Notes: generated from the sequence alone by a model not told the origin. A DNA stretch of 64,000 nucleotides from Liquorilactobacillus aquaticus DSM 21051 (GCF_001436755.1 NZ_AYZD01000011.1:232861-296860); one strand, 5' to 3'; positions 47,160 through 57,557 are shown, counted from the stretch's first letter. Numbers and translations: made by a program.

Positions 47160-47924
47160 TTAAATTTGACTCTCATTCAAGATAGACTTTCTCTTACTAG
47201 GTCTGACATAAAAAACACCTAACAAATAGTATGGTGCAAAAACAATAATTCCTGCGGCCAGCATCCATATTGTAGGAATCTGCATAGCTGCACTATTATT
47301 CATCCAATTAGACAAGAAAGCACCACTGTCTATCAACGCATGTAAAAAAATACACAAAAATAGATTATGTGTCCGTAGATAGATTCCCCCAAGCAGCATA
47401 CCTAAGCTAAACGCAAACTCGACTTGAAAAAGAGTCGCTGGAAGCGACTGATGCGTCAAGTTTATTAGGTGAACTGCACCAAAGAACATACTTGAAACCG
47501 TCAGTGCTAGTAAAGGCCCATGCTGCAGATTGTTCCACTTTATCAATAAACTGCGCAGCAAGATCCCTCTGAATAGTAATTCTTCAAAAGAACCCACTAA
47601 TAAACTTAAAACTATCAGTTTAATTCCAAGCGACCATGTTGGAAGCTGTTTTATTTGAAAATAATTAGCAATGGCCGGGATTAGTGCAGGGATACTCAAA
47701 AGCAACCCCGTTTTTAAGTATCTGCTTTTAGTCTCTATTTTAATTTTAAAGTATAGCCCGTTCACTATTGAAACTGTTATGAGAATGAACAGTTCACTGA
47801 AAAACATGATATCCCAATAATCAGACAACTTCTCGCTTACAAACCAACGTAAAAGTTTTAATAAAAGCATTGAAAAAATGATAAAAATCAGAACTTCTTT
47901 AAGGTTATTCTTCTTTATTTTCAT
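47160..47924 (-). CDS. CPBP (CAAX-like) intramembrane metalloprotease
   Basis: A 254-residue protein with about seven membrane helices. The family motifs are present: EELLFRGILLRSLL near residue 113, FGAVHLIN near 150 and FLHALID near 193, which hold the metal-binding Glu and His residues. Relatives confer bacteriocin self-immunity or process prenylated peptides. No bacteriocin gene is nearby. Confidence 0.88.
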   Translation of the reverse strand: MKIKKNNLKEVLIFIIFSMLLLKLLRWFVSEKLSDYWDIMFFSELFILITVSIVNGLYFKIKIETKSRYLKTGLLLSIPALIPAIANYFQIKQLPTWSLGIKLIVLSLLVGSFEELLFRGILLRSLLIKWNNLQHGPLLALTVSSMFFGAVHLINLTHQSLPATLFQVEFAFSLGMLLGGIYLRTHNLFLCIFLHALIDSGAFLSNWMNNSAAMQIPTIWMLAAGIIVFAPYYLLGVFYVRPSKRKSILNESQI

Positions 47925-48065
47925 CCGATCAAATCGCCCCCACCAAACTTAAGAATATCATTTTACCTCCACTTAGAACAGCATCAACCGATATTATCTA
48001 AAAACAACCTCAATTTTTTGAAAATAATTAATTTTTAAACATAATATTTTCACTCTTTTTTTCGT

Positions 48066-48105
48066 AAAAAAAAAGGAATCAAACCAGATTTTCTGGATCA
48101 ACTCC
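48066..48105 (-). terminator. Terminator of the acnA operon
   Basis: On the minus strand GGAGTTGATCCAG pairs with CTGGTTTGATTCC (12 of 13, with G-U), followed by nine T. Confidence 0.85.
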
Positions 48106-48136
48106 CTGTTTTATAATAGCTTGAAAAACCCTAAAA

Positions 48137-49423
48137 TTAATTTGTGTTATAGGATTTAGTTTCGATTTTACTAATGATATAATCAGCAAATTCACTTGTC
48201 CCAAGTTCATGTGCACCTGGTATTTTTTGAGCAAAATCTTCTGTGACATAGTGATGCGAAATCGCAAAAGCAACGGCTTGTTCGATTAGTTCTGCAGCTT
48301 CTTTCCAACCAATATAATCAAACATCATTGCCCCTGATAAGATTAACGAAGTTGGGTTAAGTTTATTCAGACCTGCAAACTGAGGAGCTGTTCCATGTGT
48401 GGCTTCAAAAATTGCCTGCCCTGTCTGGTAATTGATATTTGCACCAGGAGAAATTCCAATCCCTCCAACTTGGGCAGCCAAAGCATCAGAAATATAATCA
48501 CCATTCAGGTTTAATGTGGCCACAACATCAAATTGCTCAGGATTCAGTAAAGATTGCTGAAAAAAGTTATCAGCAATTATGTCTTTGACAATAACCTTTC
48601 CATTTTGCTTAGCCGTCTTTAATTGCTTCTGTGCTGCTTCTTCACCATCTTCTTTTTTAGTTTTTTCATAACGTGCCATTGTATAGACCTTGTTCCCAAA
48701 ACTCTCCGCTATCTCATAACCCCATTTTTTAAAACTTCCTTCTGTTTTCTTCATAATATTTCCCTTATGCACAAGCGTAACGCTCTGCTTCTCATGCTCA
48801 AGTGCATAAGTAATTGCTGCGTTAACAAGGCGTTTAGTCCCTTCACTAGAAACTGGTTTGAGTGCAAAAGCCGAAGTCTTCGGAAAGCGTACCCTAGAAG
48901 CTAAACCTTCTTTTTCAAGCAGCTCCAACAGTTCTCCAGCTGCTGGACTGCCAGAGTCAAAATCTATCCCAGCATAAATATCCTCTGTATTCTCTCGAAA
49001 AACTGCAATATTAACTTTCTCAGGATCTCTAACAGGTGATGGGGTTCCTGCATAGTATTTTACGGGTCGAAAACAAGCAAATAGATCTAATTCTTGTCGT
49101 AAAGTTACATTAATAGACCGATGACCATGTCCGACCGGTGTTGTTAACGGTCCTTTGATTGCAACAAGGTACTTCTTTAAAGCTTCAACAGTTTTATCAG
49201 GCAGCCACTCTCCTGTCTTAAGATATGCATTTTCCCCCGCCGACAACGGCAACCAATTAACTTCCCGCTTATCCGCATAAGCTTTTTTTACTGCTTCATC
49301 AAAAACCCGTTTAGCAGCTCCCCAGATTTCTGGTCCTATTCCATCGCCTGCTATAAACGGAATCGTTGGTACATCTGGAGTTAAAAGTTCTCCGCCTATA
49401 ATCTGAATCTTTTTAGCTTCCAT
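48137..49423 (-). CDS. icd: NADP-type isocitrate dehydrogenase
   Basis: A 428-residue decarboxylating dehydrogenase with FIAGDGIGPEIW near residue 23, FRENTEDIYAGI near 155, LVHKGNIMKKTEG near 220, the metal-binding ILSGAMMFDYIGW near 375 and the NADP-type THGTAPQFAGLN segment. It makes 2-oxoglutarate. It follows the citrate synthase gene by 16 bases. Confidence 0.95.
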   Translation of the reverse strand: MEAKKIQIIGGELLTPDVPTIPFIAGDGIGPEIWGAAKRVFDEAVKKAYADKREVNWLPLSAGENAYLKTGEWLPDKTVEALKKYLVAIKGPLTTPVGHGHRSINVTLRQELDLFACFRPVKYYAGTPSPVRDPEKVNIAVFRENTEDIYAGIDFDSGSPAAGELLELLEKEGLASRVRFPKTSAFALKPVSSEGTKRLVNAAITYALEHEKQSVTLVHKGNIMKKTEGSFKKWGYEIAESFGNKVYTMARYEKTKKEDGEEAAQKQLKTAKQNGKVIVKDIIADNFFQQSLLNPEQFDVVATLNLNGDYISDALAAQVGGIGISPGANINYQTGQAIFEATHGTAPQFAGLNKLNPTSLILSGAMMFDYIGWKEAAELIEQAVAFAISHHYVTEDFAQKIPGAHELGTSEFADYIISKIETKSYNTN

Positions 49424-49439
49424 AACTTCTTTCTCCTTT

Positions 49440-50531
49440 TTATCTATTTTGCTGCTTTACACAATGTCGTTCTTTGGGACCGATATATTCAGAATTCGGC
49501 CGTATTAAACATTTTTGCTGACGTTGTTCCATAACATGTGCCAGCCACCCAGCTGTCCGGCAAGCTGCAAAAATCATTGTAAAAGTTTCTTTTTTCAATC
49601 CTAGGCAATGGTAGATAAGCGCCGTATAATAATCAACATTGGGATGCAATTGTTTACTTTTGAGCATATAATCCGCCAATTGCTGCTGAATTCCGAAGTA
49701 CTTTTGATTATCAGTTTCTTTTGCCATTTTTTCAGCAATCTTTTTTAAGATAAAAGCTCGGGGATCGCCATCTTTATAGATTCGATGGCCGAATCCCATT
49801 ACTTTCCGCTTATTCTGAGTTTGCTCTTCCACAAAACTGAGCGGGTCCATCTCATTTTCTGCAATTATAGTCAGCATTTCAAAAACGCGTTCATTCGCCC
49901 CTCCATGTAGTGGCCCCTTCAATGCACATACTGCTGCCGTCAAGCATGAGTAATAATCCGCAAAAGTTGAAGAAACCACTCTCGCCGTGAAGGTAGATGC
50001 GTTAAACTCATGATCTGCATGTAAGATCATAACCGTATTGAACATACCCGATAGTTCAGGGCCTGGACGCTTGCCCGTTAACATATGCAGAAAATTATCC
50101 GCAACACCTAATGACGGATCCAGATCGATCAACGGATCATTATCACGAATTCTAACTATCGCTGCTATAGCTGTCAGCATTTTTGCAAGTATTTTAGGCG
50201 GTTCATCATGCTCAACATCGTTAGTTGTTCCCAAAAGCGAAGTTGTTGTTCGCAAAATGCTCATTGGATGCTGAGGTTCCCTAGCAATGTAGCTCAGCAA
50301 TCGGATGGTTTCCGCTGGTAAGACCATTTTGCTGACTAAATCTTTTCTAAACCTTGATAATTCCGTGTGGTTTGGCAAACGTGTGTTCCATAACAAAAAG
50401 ACAACTTCTTCAAACGTCTTCTGTGCTAACTCTTCAATCGGATAGCCTGCATATACCAATCGCTGATTATCAGTAGAACTGATTTTAGTTTGACCTGCAA
50501 CAACACCAGCTAGTCCCTTCGCATAACTCAT
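49440..50531 (-). CDS. gltA: Citrate synthase
   Basis: A 363-residue type II citrate synthase, short like those of Gram-positives. Catalytic residues lie in MILHADHEFNASTF near 185, GPLHGGANERVFEML near 220, and GFGHRIYKDGDPRA near 258. It condenses acetyl-CoA from pyruvate dehydrogenase with oxaloacetate. It is the middle gene of the acnA-citrate synthase-icd operon. Confidence 0.95.
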   Translation of the reverse strand: MSYAKGLAGVVAGQTKISSTDNQRLVYAGYPIEELAQKTFEEVVFLLWNTRLPNHTELSRFRKDLVSKMVLPAETIRLLSYIAREPQHPMSILRTTTSLLGTTNDVEHDEPPKILAKMLTAIAAIVRIRDNDPLIDLDPSLGVADNFLHMLTGKRPGPELSGMFNTVMILHADHEFNASTFTARVVSSTFADYYSCLTAAVCALKGPLHGGANERVFEMLTIIAENEMDPLSFVEEQTQNKRKVMGFGHRIYKDGDPRAFILKKIAEKMAKETDNQKYFGIQQQLADYMLKSKQLHPNVDYYTALIYHCLGLKKETFTMIFAACRTAGWLAHVMEQRQQKCLIRPNSEYIGPKERHCVKQQNR

Positions 50532-50557
50532 CTAATCCCTCCTCATGTCATGTCTTT

Positions 50558-53173
50558 CTACGCTTTTAATTTGTTTTTGACAACCAAAGGCAGTATGCCA
50601 TTTTCTTGATAATAAGTTCGATCAATCGGTGAATCGAACCTTATATTGACATCAAACTTAATTACATGCTCCTTATTTACAGCACTCACATGAGCAATAT
50701 CTCCATCTGGTCGGATCGAAATTTCTTCATTACCCATCAAACCTAATTTATCGGTTGTATCCCCTGGCAGATACTGTAGAGGCAAGATCCCCATCATGAC
50801 CAAGTTAGACCGGTGAATCCGTTCAAAACTCTCAGCAATAACCGCCTTGACACCTAAAAGTAAAACACCTTTAGCGGCCCAATCACGCGAAGAACCCATA
50901 CCATAGTCTTTCCCAGCTAAAATAACTGTTCCGACCTGATTGGCTTTATACTCCATTGCAGCATCATAAATTGTTGTCTCTTTCCCGGTCAACCATGATT
51001 TGGTAAAACCACCCATTTTATTTGGAGTTAATTGATTTTGAAGCCTGATATTAGCCAATGTCCCCCGCATCATTACTTCATGGTTTCCACGCCGCGAGCC
51101 ATATGAGTTAAAATCTGTAGGTTCAACACCATGTTCCAATAAGTATTCTCCAGCCGGGGTCCGCTGTCCAATAAATCCAGCCGGCGAAATGTGGTCTGTT
51201 GTGATAGAATCACCCAGTTTGGCTAAAACTCTTAGTCCTGTCAGCTTTTCTTGCCCACTCGTTTCGGAGAAAAAGTCCGGCTCAGCAATATAAGTTGAAG
51301 CTTCATCCCAGTGATACGTCTCAGAGGTCGGTGCTTCCAGCTCGTTCCACATATTATTTTGTTTGAAAATATCTCTATAGTTATTGGAAAAAAGCTGTGG
51401 TTTGACAAAACGGTGAATAACAGAACTAATTTCCTCTTGAGTCGGCCATAGATCCTTAAGATATATCTCAGCACCAGTTTTTGGATTTGTACCCAACGGT
51501 TGCGTCTCCACATCAATATTTAATGTTCCTGCAAGCGCATAGGCAACAACTAACGGGGGTGAAGCCAAATAGGTATCCCTTATCAGCGGATTAACTCTTC
51601 CTTCAAAATTACGATTTCCACTTTCAATCGCCGCGATAGGATAATTTTCCTTCGCCAGCCTTTCCTGTAGTCCAGTCTTCAACTTACCTGAATTTCCAAT
51701 ACATGTCATACAACCATAACCAACGATTTGAAAACCCAAATCATCTAAGTAACGTTGCAAATCTGCAGCGGCGAGGTAATCGGTCACTACTCGGGACCCT
51801 GGTGAGAATGAAGTCTTAACATACTTAGGAACCTTCAAACCAGCTGCAATAGCATTTTTTGCGATCAGAGCAGCTGCAATCAGTACCTCGGGATTGGATG
51901 TATTAGTACAGCTCGTAATTGCTGCTAGTCCTAGATCTCCTGGCAGGAGATGGAATTCTTCTCCCTCCACCTCAACTGAATATTTCTTGAGTGCCGCATA
52001 CCCCATAAACTGCTGCGGTAAGTTCTCAAGGTAAACTGAATCTTGGGGACGTTTCGGACCAGCCACATTGCTGCGGACAGTTGACAAGTCCAATTCTTCA
52101 TACTCTGAGTAATGTCGAACATTGTCTTGCTCAACATTATACATAAAGTGGTTCGCGTCGGCGTAGTCTCTAACTAGTTGTATCTGTTCTGGCGTCCGAT
52201 CTGTTAACTCTAGATATGCCAATGTTTGTTCGTCAATCGGGAAAAAACCACATGTTGCTCCATATTCAGGTGCCATGTTGGCGATTGTTGCGCGATTTGC
52301 CAACGGCAAAGATGCCAATCCTGGACCGTAAAACTCGACAAACTTACCAACAACATTATGCTCCCGCAACAGTTTTGTCAGAGTAAGTGCCAAATCAGTT
52401 GCTGTTGCCGTTGCAGACAAGCTTCCAGTTAACTTGACCCCAACAACTTTAGGCATTGGAAAATACGACTCCTGTCCCAACATACTTGCTTCAGCTTCAA
52501 TTCCTCCGACGCCCCAACCAAGGACACCCAAGCCATTGATCATTGTTGTATGTGAATCTGTTCCAACCAACGTGTCTGGAAAAACCACTTTGTCTTCCCC
52601 TGCTGTGTACCGTACCACTGAGGACAAATATTCAAGATTGACTTGATGAATTATCCCCGTATCAGGCGGGATAATAGTAAGATTATCAAAACTATTCTGT
52701 GCCCATTTCAGAAAAGTATATCTTTCTCTATTTCTTTTAAACTCTTGTTCAACATTATGCGCAAATGCCTCTTCACTGCCAGCCATATCTACCTGAACAG
52801 AATGATCAATTACAAGGTGGACTGGAACATCTGGATTAATTTTTTTTACATCGCCGCCACGTTTTCTGACTTCTTCACGCATTGCAGCCAGATCAACGAG
52901 TGCGGGGACGCCTGTAAAGTCCTGCAGAACGACTCGCTCCGGTTTATACGGAACATCGAACTCATGTTTCTTATCCCAGTCTACAAAAGTTTCCAGAAAC
53001 TGTTCCATTTTAGGATGCGTAGCACTATGTCTCAGAGTCAATTCAAGAAGAACTCGAATTGAATAGGGTAATGTCTCAACATTTTGTTTTTTATCCTGCA
53101 TAAATGAAACAATGTCGTAGTAACTGTATTTTTGACCACTAGACTTAAAGTTTTTCTTGTAATCAGAGATCAT
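50558..53173 (-). CDS. acnA: Aconitate hydratase A
   Basis: An 871-residue aconitase of the AcnA/IRP type. The 4Fe-4S ligands are in SCTNTSNPEV near residue 430 and YGCMTCIGNSG near 495. Other landmarks are DSHTTMINGLGVLGWGVGG near 210 and GSSRDWAAKG near 775. It isomerises citrate to isocitrate. It heads the operon with the citrate synthase and isocitrate dehydrogenase genes; the rest of a full cycle is not seen here. Confidence 0.97.
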   Translation of the reverse strand: MISDYKKNFKSSGQKYSYYDIVSFMQDKKQNVETLPYSIRVLLELTLRHSATHPKMEQFLETFVDWDKKHEFDVPYKPERVVLQDFTGVPALVDLAAMREEVRKRGGDVKKINPDVPVHLVIDHSVQVDMAGSEEAFAHNVEQEFKRNRERYTFLKWAQNSFDNLTIIPPDTGIIHQVNLEYLSSVVRYTAGEDKVVFPDTLVGTDSHTTMINGLGVLGWGVGGIEAEASMLGQESYFPMPKVVGVKLTGSLSATATATDLALTLTKLLREHNVVGKFVEFYGPGLASLPLANRATIANMAPEYGATCGFFPIDEQTLAYLELTDRTPEQIQLVRDYADANHFMYNVEQDNVRHYSEYEELDLSTVRSNVAGPKRPQDSVYLENLPQQFMGYAALKKYSVEVEGEEFHLLPGDLGLAAITSCTNTSNPEVLIAAALIAKNAIAAGLKVPKYVKTSFSPGSRVVTDYLAAADLQRYLDDLGFQIVGYGCMTCIGNSGKLKTGLQERLAKENYPIAAIESGNRNFEGRVNPLIRDTYLASPPLVVAYALAGTLNIDVETQPLGTNPKTGAEIYLKDLWPTQEEISSVIHRFVKPQLFSNNYRDIFKQNNMWNELEAPTSETYHWDEASTYIAEPDFFSETSGQEKLTGLRVLAKLGDSITTDHISPAGFIGQRTPAGEYLLEHGVEPTDFNSYGSRRGNHEVMMRGTLANIRLQNQLTPNKMGGFTKSWLTGKETTIYDAAMEYKANQVGTVILAGKDYGMGSSRDWAAKGVLLLGVKAVIAESFERIHRSNLVMMGILPLQYLPGDTTDKLGLMGNEEISIRPDGDIAHVSAVNKEHVIKFDVNIRFDSPIDRTYYQENGILPLVVKNKLKA

Positions 53174-53401
53174 TTTTACACCTAGATTCTTTCTTGATTA
53201 AAAAGCAACTTATTTTTTAATCATTCTAACATAATTCTAATTACAAACAATGTCACACAAAGCCCTGTTAATGGGCATATGCTGCTATCTTTTTCCGATA
53301 GACCACTATTGCTTTCTTTTACCAAGTCAAAACCCTCATAAAGTTATTATTATTATACTAACTGTCAATATATAATTTGAATATTAAGTAAACTCGTTAA
53401 A

Positions 53402-53449
53402 AAAAACAGAGTTTAGCTTACGCAAACACGTAAGCTAAGCTCTGTTTTT
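53402..53449. terminator. Bidirectional terminator
   Basis: AAAAACAGAG pairs with CTCTGTTTTT and TAGCTTACG with CGTAAGCTA around a six-base loop. It ends the MerR-VOC transcript. Confidence 0.9.
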
Positions 53450-53453
53450 ACTA

Positions 53454-53840
53454 TCATTCATGAATTTCAAGCGGTAATCCATCTGGATCAAAGAAAAAGG
53501 TCATTTTTTTGTGCGTGTAATCATCTTTTCTAATAGGTTCCGTTAAAATACCAACTTTTTTCAAATTCCTGACTGCTTCATCTACATCTGATACCGCAAA
53601 TGCCAAGTGCCTTAATCCGCACGCTTCACCCTCAGGGTAGGTAGATCTTGCTGGTGCATCTGGTTTAATAAAGATTTCTAATACTAACCCGTTTTTTTGA
53701 AGATCTACTTTGATGTCTTTTTTAGATGCGCGTCGATGCTGTGCAATAATCTCAAAGCCTAGCTTAGCAACATAAAAATCTAAAGTTTTCTGCAAATTAT
53801 GTCCAATTATTGCTATGTGATGAACTCCCTCAAATTCCAT
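53454..53840 (-). CDS. VOC-family protein, YaeR-like
   Basis: A 128-residue single-domain VOC protein, with EGVHHIAIIGHNLQKTLDFY at the N-terminus and DPDGLPLEIHE at the C-terminus, giving the usual metal ligands. It resembles YaeR and other glyoxalase I-like proteins of unsettled substrate. The start is at ATG 53840 behind GGAG. It lies 25 bases after the MerR gene, so the two form an operon. Confidence 0.85.
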   Translation of the reverse strand: MEFEGVHHIAIIGHNLQKTLDFYVAKLGFEIIAQHRRASKKDIKVDLQKNGLVLEIFIKPDAPARSTYPEGEACGLRHLAFAVSDVDEAVRNLKKVGILTEPIRKDDYTHKKMTFFFDPDGLPLEIHE

Positions 53841-53865
53841 GCTAACTACTCCGTTCATTCTTAAA

Positions 53866-54309
53866 TTATTTATCCATATCCGGTTGTCTTCTCACTTCAA
53901 AATGACAACCATTTTCATCTACTACTCCATAAACCCGCTTGTTTTGATCTCCCTCTAAGTCTCCCAAATCAATTATTCCATAATCATTTTCAGCATCAAC
54001 GATCTCAACCTTTTCGACTTTGTCCATTATAAATTTTTTCCAAATCTCGAATTTTTTCCGCAATTCTTCAGCCTGCTCCACAGATTTAGCCAAAGTATAG
54101 CCTTGATCTAAATATCGTTTAATGGCCTGAACTTTATAAGACATTTCAAATTTGTATTTGCGTGTAGTATTTTTTTTGCTCGGAACAGCTTGAATATATC
54201 CCTTCTCTTCCCAATATCTAAGCTGCCTTGTAGAAACACCTGTCATTTTGCTAAGATCCCCAATACCAACAATAACGTCCGCTTTCAGAGATAATTTTTT
54301 GCCGATCAT
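53866..54309 (-). CDS. MerR-family regulator
   Basis: A 147-residue protein whose N-terminal winged helix reads IGDLSKMTGVSTRQLRYWEEKGYIQ, closest to the TnrA/GlnR-like branch. A dimerisation helix follows at about 85-105. The C-terminal part, about 105-147, is acidic and lacks the cysteines of metal-sensing MerR proteins. It shares a transcript with a VOC protein. Confidence 0.85.
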   Translation of the reverse strand: MIGKKLSLKADVIVGIGDLSKMTGVSTRQLRYWEEKGYIQAVPSKKNTTRKYKFEMSYKVQAIKRYLDQGYTLAKSVEQAEELRKKFEIWKKFIMDKVEKVEIVDAENDYGIIDLGDLEGDQNKRVYGVVDENGCHFEVRRQPDMDK

Positions 54310-54489
54310 CCAACTTCGCCCTCCGCTTTTATTCTATATAATAAAATTGTTGAAATAGCTTTAGTTCCAAGCAAGATCTATTGCCATACATCTTTTATCA
54401 AAATATAAATATATGTTTACGCTTTCTTTAGACTTTAGTATTATACTGCAAATAGTAAGTTAAATAAATATCAAGGATGTGCATCTGTT

Positions 54490-54738
54490 ATGAATACTAC
54501 TAATAATATCGTATCTGCACAAGTTATTGCATTAAAAAAACAACAAGTGATACTAAAAACCGAAACAAATGAAGTTATTACCGTTAATGTCACCAAGGGC
54601 AAAAAAAAAGATAAATTCTTTATGCCGACAATGGTCGATCTACTTAAAAGTGGTCTCTGGATTCCAGTCAATCGAACTCTTCGGCAACTCTTGCGCTATG
54701 ACTGGCTTGATACTCCAGTTAAAAACTATGCTTTTTAA
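54490..54738 (+). CDS. Small hypothetical protein
   Basis: An 82-residue frame from ATG 54490. The first 40 residues alternate like beta strands (SAQVIALKKQQVILKTETNE), and the second half is basic and amphipathic. It has no close family that I recognise. Ribosome site AAGGATG is rather distant at about 13 bases. It diverges from the MerR gene and has a possible TATACT box upstream. Confidence 0.5.
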   Translation: MNTTNNIVSAQVIALKKQQVILKTETNEVITVNVTKGKKKDKFFMPTMVDLLKSGLWIPVNRTLRQLLRYDWLDTPVKNYAF

Positions 54739-55084
54739 AAAAATATCTTACCGTTTGCGACTTAGCTACTAAAAACCAAGAATTTATGACTACGTTTAGC
54801 GTTAAGAATGTGCTAAAAGACAAGCGCTTTTGCGTCGAATAACAATCCCCTTTTAATCATAATAAACCGTTGCAAGGGATCGAAGTTTGAAACATATTAT
54901 GATAAATAATAGGGCCGAGCCAAGACTAACGTTCTTGGGCGGCCCTATTTTATTTTTCGCACTATCCGTATAACATGTTGCCAGCTTTACTAGTAGGCTA
55001 ACGTTTCATAGCATCTTACTTGCCAAAGTGATACGATAAATTAGTAATCGATTTCATCGTATTTAAGAAAGGAGCTGCAAAATC
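54739..55084. other. Intergenic region before lytS
   Basis: About 345 bases holding the terminator at 54908-54956 and then AT-rich sequence with weak promoter-like elements (TTGCCA near 55020). I see no further gene. Confidence 0.5.
54908..54956 (+). terminator. Intrinsic terminator
   Basis: AATAGGGCCG and GCCAAGA pair with TTCTTGG and GGCCCTATT, followed by TTTATTTTT. Confidence 0.85.
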
Positions 55085-56812
55085 TTGTTCACTCTCTTTG
55101 TTCTTCTTCTCCAGCGTTTGGGAATTATTCTGGTACTTGCTTTTTTATTAGTCAACGTTTCCTTCTTCAGAAAACTAATTACAAAAAAAACAACTAAAGC
55201 TCAAATTGCATTAATTCTTATTTTTTCAATTTTCGCTGTAATTTCAAACCTAACTGGTGTTGAGATCACCAAAAATAATACCTTAGTCCAAACGCCATTT
55301 TTAACCGGTTTGCCTCAATCTGACTCGATTGCTAATACTAGAACATTGGTCATCACGGTCGCTGGAATAGTTGGCGGGCCTGTTGTTGGTGGCGTTGTTG
55401 GTTTCCTAGGCGGAATTCATCGTGTGCTCCAAGGCAATTTTTCTGACTACTTTTACATCGTAAGCTCGACATTTGTCGGCTGGACCATTGGTTTGATTGG
55501 GAAAAGCATTAAAACACACAATACTTATCCTAAGCCCTGGGCCACCGCTCTCTTGGGAATTCTAGCGGAGTCTATTCAAATGATTTTTATCGGTATCTTC
55601 AGCGGCTTAGCACTTGTAAAATTAATTTTTATCCCTATGCTTTTGTTAAATAGTATTGGTGCTTCCGTATTTATTTCGATCCTAAACGCTTATCTTTCTA
55701 ATGAACAGCAATTGAAGGCTGTCCAAACACATGATGTCTTAAATCTGACTAATAAAACTCTTCCCTACTTTCGTCAAGGCTTGAATATCAATTCGGCCCA
55801 AAAAGCCTGTGCCATCATCAAGCGTTATACTAATTTTGATGCTATTGGGATAACTGATCGTGTCAATGTTCTTGCCCACGTTGGTGCTGGTGAAAACCAT
55901 CACGTTGCTGGTCAGGCTGTCTTGACTGATCTTTCTAAACATGTAATTGCCGGCGGCGAAACCAAGTATGCGTACCATAGAGAAGAAATCGGCTGTCCTC
56001 ACCCTGATTGTCCACTGGCATCAGCAATTGTCTTACCACTCAAAGTAAATGGAAAAACAATTGGGGCTCTAAAAATGTACTTTACCAAAGCTGAACGACT
56101 AACACCTGTCGAAGAAAATTTAGCGAAAGGACTTGCATCGATTTTCTCAAGTCAATTAGCCTTAGGGCTAGCTGAAGAGCAGTCTAAATTAATCAGTGAT
56201 GCAGAAATAAAATCACTGCAAGCTCAAATAAATCCGCACTTCTTTTTCAATGCTATCAATACAATAAGTGCACTAATGCGCACCGATGTTGATAAAGCAC
56301 GCACTGCTCTGTTACAACTCAGTACTTTTTTCCGTTCAAGTCTGCAAGGTGTCCAAGAAACAGAAATTCCTCTGCAGCAAGAGAAAGAACATGTAAACTC
56401 CTATATGTCGCTTGAACAAACACGCTTTCCGCAAAAGTACCGTGTCAGTTATGCTATTCAAGCAGGTCTAGATGTGAAAATTCCTCCATTCTGCTTACAA
56501 GTCTTGGTTGAAAATTCTGTTAAACATGCTTTCCCAAATCGCAAAAGTGGTAATGAAATTCACATTTCTGTCAAAAAAGAAAAAACCAACTTACAAATTG
56601 CGGTTGCGGATAATGGTGTGGGAATTAAGAAAGAATTACTTAAACGTCTAGGGCAAGAAACAATTGCATCCTCAACAGGGACAGGAACAGCACTTGCAAA
56701 TTTAAACCGGCGCTTAATTGGACTTTATGGGAATGAAAGTCATCTTCAAATCACAAGCACAGATTCTGGCACAACTATTAGAATAATGATCCCTCTTAAG
56801 GAGGCTGAATAA
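55085..56812 (+). CDS. lytS: Sensor histidine kinase LytS
   Basis: A 575-residue membrane kinase. The N-terminal 5TM-LYT sensor (about 5-205) is followed by a GAF domain (about 220-360) with CPHPDCPLASAIVLPL, then a HisKA-type region with the phospho-acceptor in QAQINPHFFFNAIN and the N box LVENSVKHAF and GxG loops. The start is TTG 55085 behind AAAGGAG. In Bacillus LytST senses extracellular pyruvate and drives the LrgAB-type transporter. It overlaps lytT by one base. Confidence 0.95.
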   Translation: MFTLFVLLLQRLGIILVLAFLLVNVSFFRKLITKKTTKAQIALILIFSIFAVISNLTGVEITKNNTLVQTPFLTGLPQSDSIANTRTLVITVAGIVGGPVVGGVVGFLGGIHRVLQGNFSDYFYIVSSTFVGWTIGLIGKSIKTHNTYPKPWATALLGILAESIQMIFIGIFSGLALVKLIFIPMLLLNSIGASVFISILNAYLSNEQQLKAVQTHDVLNLTNKTLPYFRQGLNINSAQKACAIIKRYTNFDAIGITDRVNVLAHVGAGENHHVAGQAVLTDLSKHVIAGGETKYAYHREEIGCPHPDCPLASAIVLPLKVNGKTIGALKMYFTKAERLTPVEENLAKGLASIFSSQLALGLAEEQSKLISDAEIKSLQAQINPHFFFNAINTISALMRTDVDKARTALLQLSTFFRSSLQGVQETEIPLQQEKEHVNSYMSLEQTRFPQKYRVSYAIQAGLDVKIPPFCLQVLVENSVKHAFPNRKSGNEIHISVKKEKTNLQIAVADNGVGIKKELLKRLGQETIASSTGTGTALANLNRRLIGLYGNESHLQITSTDSGTTIRIMIPLKEAE

Positions 56813-57549
56813 TGAATATACTGATCGTCGATGACGAACCCTTATCTCGAAGTGAGTTATCATATTTACTAAAACAAAATATTACCGTTGCTAAGGTTAC
56901 CGAAGCTGAAGGTATCAAAGATGCCCTCTCCATCCTGCTCACACAAAAGATTGATCTGATTTTTCTCGATATTTCGCTAAACGAGGAAAATGGTTTTACA
57001 CTAGCAAAAGAACTTAAACAGCTTGTCAATCCCCCCTTAGTGATTTTTGCAACGGCTTATGATAAATATGCTATTCAAGCATTTGACATTAACGCTATCG
57101 ATTATGTTCTCAAGCCTTTCGAACAGACTCGGATTAATCAAGCTTTAAAAAAAGCAAACACCGCTTTATTAAATCGGGAACAATTACACAAGGAGGACAA
57201 CACCGCTCCTAAAAACACAGCTGACTTCATTACACTTACAGCTGATGAAAAAACTGCCGTCATTAAAACGAAAGACATTGTTTCGGCAACAGTTGAGAGC
57301 GGTCTTTTGACCATTACAACAAATGCGAATCGCAATTTTGTTTCACATGAAACATTGAGTTGGATAAAAAAACAGTTGGATCCGCAAAAATTTATACAAG
57401 TTCACCGCAGTGCAATCGTCTGTCTCGAATATATCCGTGAAATCCAACCATGGTTCAACCATACTTTTGTTTTAATTTTGACAAATAATGAACGTGTACC
57501 AGTAGGTCGTTCATTTATAAAGGACTTGAAACAACGTTTGAACATGTGA
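56812..57549 (+). CDS. lytT: Response regulator LytT
   Basis: A 245-residue regulator with a receiver domain (ILIVDDEPLSR, phospho-Asp in LIFLDISL near residue 52, KPF near 103) and a C-terminal LytTR DNA-binding domain (about 140-245) with FIQVHRSAIV. It is translated from the TAATG overlap with lytS. The direct repeats before lrgA are its likely target. Confidence 0.95.
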   Translation: MNILIVDDEPLSRSELSYLLKQNITVAKVTEAEGIKDALSILLTQKIDLIFLDISLNEENGFTLAKELKQLVNPPLVIFATAYDKYAIQAFDINAIDYVLKPFEQTRINQALKKANTALLNREQLHKEDNTAPKNTADFITLTADEKTAVIKTKDIVSATVESGLLTITTNANRNFVSHETLSWIKKQLDPQKFIQVHRSAIVCLEYIREIQPWFNHTFVLILTNNERVPVGRSFIKDLKQRLNM

Positions 57550-57557
57550 TTGTTTGG

